DNA of 6,912 bases, taken from an uncultured Rhodopirellula sp. Its GTDB lineage: Bacteria > Planctomycetota > Planctomycetia > Pirellulales > Pirellulaceae. The stretch covers positions 1 to 6,912 of the forward strand of contig CAJXTM010000191.1 in assembly GCA_913061385.1 (NCBI GenBank), read 5' to 3'. The notes beneath the pieces were generated by a model. It did no database searches and was not told where the DNA came from. It saw nothing but the letters and a program-made list of their open reading frames with translations. The number at the start of each line of letters is the position of its first letter. Position 1 is the stretch's first letter. The translations under genes were made by a program, and so were the position numbers. Shown here in pieces: positions 1-6,400 of this stretch.

Positions 1-15
1 GTGTATAAGAGACAG
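1..15 (+). other. Residual Tn5/Nextera mosaic-end adapter at the contig edge (artefact)
   Basis: The first 15 bases, GTGTATAAGAGACAG, are identical to the last 15 bases of the 19-base Tn5 mosaic end (AGATGTGTATAAGAGACAG) used in tagmentation libraries. Homology to MoxR proteins begins immediately after, at base 16. The first five codons of the open frame (M/V-Y-K-R-Q) therefore come from adapter, and the apparent GTG start is false. The adapter length happens to be a multiple of three, so it extends the reading frame silently. Confidence 0.93.
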
Positions 16-849
16 CTACTGGAAGGTGTGCCGGGATTGGGGAAGACGCTGCTTGTCAGTTCGCTGGGAAAAGCGATTGATCTAAGTTTCAGTCGTATTC
101 AGTTCACACCAGATATGATGCCTGCTGATATTCGTGGCACAAATGTGCTGACAGAGAATGAAAACGGTGGCACTCAACTTGAGTTTCAAGCTGGCCCAAT
201 TGTCGCGAATCTCGTGCTTGCAGATGAGATCAACCGAGCGACCCCGAGAACGCAGGCGGCCTTACTGGAGTCAATGCAAGAGAAACAAATTTCGGTTGGC
301 AAACGCACCATCCACCTCGAAGACCCCTTCTGCGTGATGGCAACGCAAAACCCGGTTGAGCAGGAAGGAACCTATCCATTGCCCGAAGCGCAACTCGACC
401 GTTTCCTCTTTAAGCTGGTTGTCGGCTATCCAGCAGAAAGTGACTATCGGACTATTTTGCGACGCACGACCTCCAACGAGCAGATTGATCTGAAACCTGT
501 TTCTGATGCAAAAACCGTGATTCGTATGAGGCAGGTGGTGCGAGCGGTACCCGTTCCAGAGCACGTAGAAACTGACGCCATTCGGCTAGTCATGGCGACG
601 CAGCCCGGAAACGAATATACCCCGGCGATGGTAAGTGAGGTGGTCGCGTTGGGAGCATCTCCGCGTGGTGTTCAGGCGTTGATTCTGGCGGGAAAGGTAC
701 GAGCTTTGCTGGAGGGTCGGTTCGCCGTTGCTACGGAGGATTTGAAAGCGGTTGCGCATGACGTTCTGAGGCATCGTGTGCTGGTGAACTTTCAAGGTAT
801 GTCTGAGGGCATTACCTCGGATGATGTCATTGCTGAAGTTCTGAAATAG
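16..849 (+). CDS. MoxR-family AAA+ ATPase, 5'-truncated
   Basis: This is a MoxR-type AAA+ ATPase, a family of ATP-driven chaperone-like proteins that remodel VWA-domain partners, often in maturation of enzymes or surface complexes. Residues are numbered from base 1. Walker A is GVPGLGKT at 9-16 and Walker B is LVLADE at 71-76, followed by the family-typical INRATPRTQAALLESMQE stretch. The sensor 1 region is ATQNP with N117, followed by EQEGTYPLPEAQLDRF (121-135), a strong MoxR signature. Sensor 2 lies in GASPRG (R222), followed by the C-terminal helical lid ending at TAG 847-849. About 278 native residues remain; the family is usually about 310-340, so roughly 40-60 N-terminal residues and the true start lie outside the contig. 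The core catalytic motifs are all present. The gene is followed by DUF58 and Bat-type membrane proteins, its usual partners. Family assignment is near certain; the client is not known. Confidence 0.96.
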   Translation, partial: LLEGVPGLGKTLLVSSLGKAIDLSFSRIQFTPDMMPADIRGTNVLTENENGGTQLEFQAGPIVANLVLADEINRATPRTQAALLESMQEKQISVGKRTIHLEDPFCVMATQNPVEQEGTYPLPEAQLDRFLFKLVVGYPAESDYRTILRRTTSNEQIDLKPVSDAKTVIRMRQVVRAVPVPEHVETDAIRLVMATQPGNEYTPAMVSEVVALGASPRGVQALILAGKVRALLEGRFAVATEDLKAVAHDVLRHRVLVNFQGMSEGITSDDVIAEVLK

Positions 850-930
850 AATTTTTAGTTTGCGTCCGCACGAGTGTACAAACTGCGCGGTTGACGAGTT
901 GCCCTTTTGTCTTTCAAGAAATTGTTCCGT

Positions 931-1833
931 ATGAACGATCCTTTTAACCTGCTTGATCCTGATTTTCTGCAACAGGCGAGCGCCATGCGTGTTGTTGCCA
1001 GGCGGGTTGCCCCCGCGGGGCGATGGGCGGAGCATCGATCGCGTGATCGAGGCCAAGGAATGGAGTTTCGAGATTACCGGCCCTACTCTCCCGGTGACGA
1101 GCTGAAGTCGATTGATTGGAACGTCTATCGAAGGCTGGGGCGTTTTGTCGTTCGGCTTTTCGAAGAGATGGAAGATCTGCCGATCTATTTGATGCCGGAC
1201 CTTTCCAAGAGCATGTGGCACGATGAGCCTCCGCGCGCTATTACCGCGATGAAGGTTGCCGTTGCGTTCGCGTCGATCGGGTTGGATCAGCACGATCGCG
1301 TCGGAGTTTTACCGTTTGGCGAAGATCTGGATAGCACTATCCGGCCGACATCCGGCAGGGGACGCTTGGGACTGATTGCTGAATCCCTGAGTCGAGCTGC
1401 GGAAAAATCGCGTGATAAGCCCGGGGGAACCGACCTTGCCACGGCCTTGTCAAAATTGAGGGGCCTCCGTATGCGAGAGGGTTTGCTCGTGATTATCTCT
1501 GACTTTTTCGATCCACATGGGATCGAGGTCATGACAGCAGAATTGAAGCGTACAAGACATCGTCCGCTGCTGGTTTCAATCAGTCGCAAGGAAGATCGTG
1601 AGCCTGAACTTCAGGGAGATATTCGGGTCAGAGATTGTGAGACCGGTGACATGCAGGACGTTTCGATTACCAACAATGTGATTGATCAATACCGAATTGC
1701 GTATGATGCCCACTTCGAGAAACTCGAAGGTTTCGCAAAAAGCCGGCAGGGAAACCTGCTGTTTCTTGACCATGAAGGCGATGTGATGAAACAGTTAGCT
1801 CAGCTGTTTGAAGGCGGGAGTTACGTAGCATGA
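931..1833 (+). CDS. DUF58 domain protein (short, soluble form) with intact VWA-type metal site
   Basis: This is a DUF58-family protein, the standard companion of MoxR ATPases, probably cytosolic because it is about 300 residues and lacks the two N-terminal membrane segments of the long form. Numbered from ATG 931, the family hallmark runs from F46 through R50-P-Y52-x-x-G55-D56 to I61-D62-W63. A VWA-like fold follows. It has DLSKS (D90, S92, S94) after a hydrophobic strand, T167 in GGTDLATAL, and D191 in IISDFFD, so a complete MIDAS-like metal site is visible. The start is uncertain: TTG 907 would add eight residues, but ATG 931 gives the usual short leader before the LLDPDFLQQ motif. Neither has a clear Shine-Dalgarno sequence. 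The 81-bp gap after the MoxR gene shows no convincing terminator or promoter. The stop overlaps the next start as ATGA (1830-1833). Biochemical function of the family is poorly known; an adaptor or client role with MoxR is inference. Confidence 0.95.
   Translation: MNDPFNLLDPDFLQQASAMRVVARRVAPAGRWAEHRSRDRGQGMEFRDYRPYSPGDELKSIDWNVYRRLGRFVVRLFEEMEDLPIYLMPDLSKSMWHDEPPRAITAMKVAVAFASIGLDQHDRVGVLPFGEDLDSTIRPTSGRGRLGLIAESLSRAAEKSRDKPGGTDLATALSKLRGLRMREGLLVIISDFFDPHGIEVMTAELKRTRHRPLLVSISRKEDREPELQGDIRVRDCETGDMQDVSITNNVIDQYRIAYDAHFEKLEGFAKSRQGNLLFLDHEGDVMKQLAQLFEGGSYVA
1816..1820 (+). promoter_or_regulatory. Ribosome binding site for the BatA-like gene
   Basis: GGGAG lies nine bases upstream of ATG 1830, inside the 3' end of the DUF58 gene. 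It supports ATG 1830 as the start and, with the four-base ATGA overlap, suggests both reinitiation and independent ribosome entry. Confidence 0.6.
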
Positions 1834-3413
1834 CTTTTACCTTGCTTTCGACTGTAGTGACATTGGTGGGGATAGGAGCCATTGCGTTGGCTCTAGGTCT
1901 GCTTCAGCGTTTGCGTGTGCAACATCGCGAAATCGAGGTTGTGAGCACTCTGTTTTGGCAAGCAGCAGTCAAGGAAACTCGAGCCCGGGTTTTTGTACAA
2001 AAGTTTCGACATTGGCCTGCCTGGTTATTGCTTGTTTTGATCGCATCGTCGCTTTGGATTCTGCTGGCGGGACCACGGTGGAGTGGCAGCGATCAAATGC
2101 AACATGTTGTGCTGTTAGATGGCAGTATTGCTGATCAAGAGGTGTCGGAATCTGATTTGGAGTTGGCGTCTGTAACGGCTGCAAAACTTCCGTTGATGAA
2201 TCGTGAAATTGTTCATGCGGGGCCACGGCTAGAGACATTGTTGCGGCGGGGCGAACCCGTTCAGTTAGCGAGGCTCAGGTATGGCAGAGAGCGGATACCT
2301 AGCTCAACGGGGCTGGAGTGGGCGTTGGATGCGTTGGCGACTCGCGCCGCTGCTGCCACGCCACTTAGCGTGCACATCATTGGTGATGCAGAGTTTGATC
2401 AACGTTACCTTGATGCTTTGCCAGCTGAACTCACTGTTTTTCGTGTGGATCGTGGCCCATCGCTGGGCAAGCCCGTGCTTCGTTCGCTTGGAGTTTCTGA
2501 CTCCTCGTCGGGCCTCTGGCAGACTGTGGACCTGCTGTTCGCGCCCGGGATACCTGAAAGTTTTAATCTTGCGGAGCTAAAAGTCACGATTGATGAACAA
2601 ATCCTGCTGAATGGGGTGCGAGCTGCAAAAGAGGGCGACTTTGTGATTGAGGATATTCCTGCGAGCGGGGGTGTGCTCCGACTGAATTATGAAGGACGTC
2701 AGGTAGGTGCAATTACGCTACCGCGGCGAGAACCGATCAGGATCACGTTTGAACCCGGGACACCAGAAGTATTGAAGGATCTTGTGCTGTTGGACCCAGC
2801 ATGCAGCGAAGTGGCTTCGCAACACGATCTGTTGGTGGGTGAAAGTGAGAATGCTGACTTCTGTCTGGTTTCAAACGAACAGGCAGCTTTTCAGATCGAT
2901 ACGGATTTGGCTGATGCCGAGTCGGCTCTCCGCGGGCTGATTGATGAATTGGCTTTACGTCAGATTGATGCAACAGGCTTGGCGGAACAGAGCGGACGCG
3001 TGGTTGATGTGCAGGTATCTACTTCGGATACACGAAGGATATCGCTCTGGAAGAATCTATTTAACTCGACATATAACTTTCAGCAGAGTCGTGCCTGTCC
3101 GATTTTTGTGGCACGCTCAATTCGATGGCTCGCCGGGCGTCCCGTGTTAGTGCCATGGGCCGAACAGGGGATGCGATTACCGGTTGCTCGTCCCGTTTTC
3201 GAACGAGTCTCGGACGCGACGGCGGAGGCAAGTGATGGTCGAACGTTACAGGTGACGCGGTTGACGAGGCCAGCGGTGGTTGCCGGCTTGGTCGAGGAGT
3301 CGCCACCTTACAGCGTCGTAGCAGGAGTCGGGCTTGCTGCTTGGATTGGGGTTTTCGCGGTTTTCATATTGCTCGCTGAGTGGGCGTTATTCCAGAAGGG
3401 GCGTTTGCCATGA
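1830..3413 (+). CDS. BatA-like membrane protein with degenerate VWA domain
   Basis: This 527-residue membrane protein has the BatA N-terminal architecture: a hydrophobic segment at about 4-24, a basic linker (about 25-61), a second segment at about 63-80, then LLAGPRW. The large middle region is predicted to be extracytoplasmic. It begins with a VWA-like strand VVLLDGS (D97, S99), but the third MIDAS serine position is A101; T160 and D186 (IIGDAEFD) sit where later VWA motifs would be. An Ig-like beta-rich stretch (about 225-300) and a region ending SIRWLAGRPVLVPW follow, resembling the tail of GATase1-like Bat proteins. A third membrane segment (about 496-517) ends in AEWALFQKGRLP, a typical anchor with a short basic cytosolic tail. 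ATGA overlaps at both ends place it in a coupled operon. The degenerate metal site suggests a structural rather than metal-dependent binding role; this is inference. The sequence between the recognised segments is strongly diverged. Confidence 0.88.
   Translation: MTFTLLSTVVTLVGIGAIALALGLLQRLRVQHREIEVVSTLFWQAAVKETRARVFVQKFRHWPAWLLLVLIASSLWILLAGPRWSGSDQMQHVVLLDGSIADQEVSESDLELASVTAAKLPLMNREIVHAGPRLETLLRRGEPVQLARLRYGRERIPSSTGLEWALDALATRAAAATPLSVHIIGDAEFDQRYLDALPAELTVFRVDRGPSLGKPVLRSLGVSDSSSGLWQTVDLLFAPGIPESFNLAELKVTIDEQILLNGVRAAKEGDFVIEDIPASGGVLRLNYEGRQVGAITLPRREPIRITFEPGTPEVLKDLVLLDPACSEVASQHDLLVGESENADFCLVSNEQAAFQIDTDLADAESALRGLIDELALRQIDATGLAEQSGRVVDVQVSTSDTRRISLWKNLFNSTYNFQQSRACPIFVARSIRWLAGRPVLVPWAEQGMRLPVARPVFERVSDATAEASDGRTLQVTRLTRPAVVAGLVEESPPYSVVAGVGLAAWIGVFAVFILLAEWALFQKGRLP
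3395..3401 (+). promoter_or_regulatory. Ribosome binding site for the large VWA/TPR gene
   Basis: A purine-rich stretch ending AAGGGG, one mismatch from AAGGAG, ends eight bases before ATG 3410 within the end of the BatA-like gene. It fixes ATG 3410 as the start, together with the 3410-3413 ATGA overlap. Confidence 0.6.
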
Positions 3414-6400
3414 TTCTGTTACACCCATTAATGCTGCTGTTTGCGGCGGTCGCTTTGGTTCCATGGGTAGGTCCGTGGAAGGGATCGAATCCAGTCCAGA
3501 ACGTGATGCGATCACTTGTTTTCTTGCTGATTGCTGGTGCGATGGCCATGCCGCACCTTCAGGTTGGGCAAAGCAAGCCATGCAAGGTGTTAGTGTTGGA
3601 TCGAAGCTCGAGTATTTCCGATGCTTCGAAGGCACAGTCGCTAAGCCAGCTTAAAGCATTTCAAGCATCAACCGACAGTCACCTTGTTACGTTTGGCGAG
3701 CTTTTGGCTCCCGATGATGTGTCAGGTTTTGCGTCGGTGACCCGAATTGAAGAGCATCCTTCCCGAGGTGAATCTCCTCTTTCTGCTGGGATCGCTCGGG
3801 CCCAGGCTCTGATTCCCTGGGGGGCGTCCGGGAGCGTGACCATTGCGAGTGATTCGCTTGCGACGCGACCCGATGATGATCGAGCAGTTGCCGCGCTGCG
3901 TCAGCAATCCGTCCCGGTGCATTGGGTGGAACTTGAGACCGTCGCTAGATCTGCAACGCCTGTGGGTGTCACTTGGGAGTCTCCACTAAGGAAAGGTACA
4001 GACTCGCGGCTGGAAGTACGGGTTGCTAGCACTGAGGATAATAATAATGGGAGCTTAGTGCTGAAGTCTGGCGAGAGCGAGCTAGCGCGTGTCAGTTTTA
4101 ATGGACCCGGGCAACAAACGGTGAGTTTGAGCTTTGAGCCGGAGGAGGCTGGTTTCTTAGATGCCGTCATCGTAGCTCAGAACAGCGATGGTTCTAAGAA
4201 CGAACTTGCAATCGTGTTGCCAATTTTACCGCCCCATCAGTTGCTTTATCTTGGTGACCGACAAACTGACGCAGCGGTCAAACTGGCGAGTATGTTGGGG
4301 CCAAGTTTTGAGGTGTCGACGGTGAATATCAAGGACGCAGAGCAGCTGCAATCTGCCTTGAACCGCACTGATCTCGTCATGCTTGATGATCAACCGGCGG
4401 AGGCGGTGAACCCCATCGCTGAACAACAGTTGGTTGAGGCTGTTCAGAATGACGGGCTGGGCTTGGTGATGAGTGGCGGTCGGGCTTCGTTCGGAGGTGG
4501 TGGCTGGCATGATCACCCAATTGAGTCATTGTTGCCGATCGAATTGGTTCAAAAAGAAGAAAAGAGAGACCCCTCAACGTCGTTGGTGATCGTGATTGAT
4601 ACATCGGGTTCCATGAGTGGGGTGCGTGTTCAACTTGCCAAAGAGGTGTCGCGTCTGGCGATGAAGAGGTTGCTGCCACACGACAAAGTGGGGATTGTGG
4701 AATTTTATGGGGCGAAACGGTGGGCCGCTCCATTGCAGCCCGCTTCCAATGCCATCGAATTGCAACGAGCTCTGAACCGAATGGATGCCGGTGGCGGAAC
4801 TGTCATCTTGCCTGCTCTGGAAGAGGCGTTTTATGGCTTGCAGAATGTTGATACCAGATACAAACACGTCTTGGTTTTGACTGATGGCGGCGTAGAATCG
4901 GGAGACTTTGAATCGTTGATGCGGCGAATGGCCAACGAAGGGATTAATGTTTCGACTGTCCTTGCGGGCGGTGGATACCACAGCGAATTTTTGGTCAACA
5001 TCGCGAACTGGGGAAAGGGGCGTTTTTACAACGTACCAAATCGTTTTAATCTGCCCGAGATTCTGCTCAAACAACCATCGACCACGAAGCTGCCATCCTA
5101 TCGGCCTGGGCAGCACCTCGTTCAGGCACGTGGCGGACGCGGTTGGTGGGGTGATGTCGACACAAAACAATTACCAGAACTCGCCGGATATGTGGAATCC
5201 AAACCGCGTGCGGGTAGCGAAATTCTGCTGGAAACGGTCGCTGAAAAACATCCTGTGCTATCGACTTGGCGTTACGGACTTGGACGCGTCACGACGCTTA
5301 CCACCGAACCGCTCGGGGAAGGCACCAAGCCTTGGCAAAAGTGGACTGAGTACGGGAACGCACTCGCAAGAATTCTGCAACGCAGTACTGGGGACATGCG
5401 TGATCCATTTCATTATGAAGTTGAATTTGACGGGGGGGACCTGTTCATCCATGCGATGCGGCAGCAACCGCGAGGCGTCAATTACGTAGATACTCATCCG
5501 GTTGCACGCCTGTTTGGAGAGAAATCTGAGATCTCATTCCTGCGACGCAGCCCTGACCGGTATGTGGCTCGTATGCCCATTCCCTCGATGGGGCAGACAA
5601 TTCGATTGGAAACGTCGTCGAGCAGTACCCCGCAGCGGTGGAATTTGATGGCGGTGATGTCGCCCGTTGCATCTGAGGAATTTGTCGACCCGATGAACTC
5701 GATCGACGCCGAACAACTTACTTTGCTCACTGGAGGTCAGCGCATGTCACTTACATCGGTCTGGTCAGACGCTCCCGCTTCGCAAGCCAAAGGGAAAACA
5801 CTGCTTTCGCTTGCGCCTTGGTTGTATGGAGTCGCTTTGTTTTTGTTTATCGCTGAGATTGTCTATCGCAGGTTGCCACGTCGCATAAAGCCAATGTCCG
5901 GTTCACTGCGGGCCACGGCTGCGGCACTGTTGGTGACGCTCATGCTGCAGACACCGTTGCTGCAGACACGGTTGTTGCACGCAGCAGATACGCCCAGCCC
6001 TGATGCACTCAGCCCTGCTGTGGTGACAGCGGCCAACAAGTTGATCGATAGTGGCACGCGTGATGGAATAAACGAGCAGGCAGTGGCCGTGCTGTTTGAT
6101 ACTGCAATTCTTGAGGAAGGCAACCTGCAAGGAATCTTGGACTGGTTGGCGGACTCGAGCGATGATCTTACGGTCCCGCGCAATCGGGTGATTGCAGAGA
6201 TTGAGCTGCAACTCGCTGCACGGCGTGGCGATTTGCAACGTGCTTCAGATTTGTTAGGCGAGCTTCTCAAACAAAAAGATGTCGCCGCTGCGAGGCGGGA
6301 TCTGCAGCTTACTCAGGCTAAATTCCATGATGCGTTGGGCGAGACCGATGATGCGAAGAAAATCTACACAAAGCTGACAACATTGGATTTGTCGCAATCG

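Noticed and set aside
850..906. Possible terminator after the MoxR gene
   Set aside because: I found no stable GC-rich hairpin followed by a T run; the T-rich stretch at 852-856 directly follows the stop codon with no stem before it.
891..919. TTGACG at 891-896 as a promoter -35 box for the DUF58 gene
   Set aside because: At the expected 17-base spacing the -10 position reads TCAAGA, which does not resemble TATAAT. Bacteria of this likely group also do not reliably show such consensus boxes.
586..1293. Long minus-strand open frame (235 codons) across the MoxR end and DUF58 start
   Set aside because: It lies opposite two clearly conserved genes and spans their junction. Its translation shows no recognisable domain, so it is a shadow of plus-strand codon bias.
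4037..4050. Short AAT trinucleotide run as a possible microsatellite
   Set aside because: It is only about three to four units, encodes an Asn-rich loop (DNNNG) in the Ig-like region and is too short to support a repeat call.
4574..5170. Minus-strand open frame (198 codons) opposite the second VWA domain
   Set aside because: The plus strand here encodes a complete MIDAS-containing VWA domain. The reverse frame has no recognisable motif.
4947..5489. Plus-strand open frame in another phase (180 codons), which might suggest a frameshift in the large gene
   Set aside because: The main frame stays open and family-like through the same stretch (LPELAGY, WRYGLGR), so there is no frameshift and this frame is a shadow.
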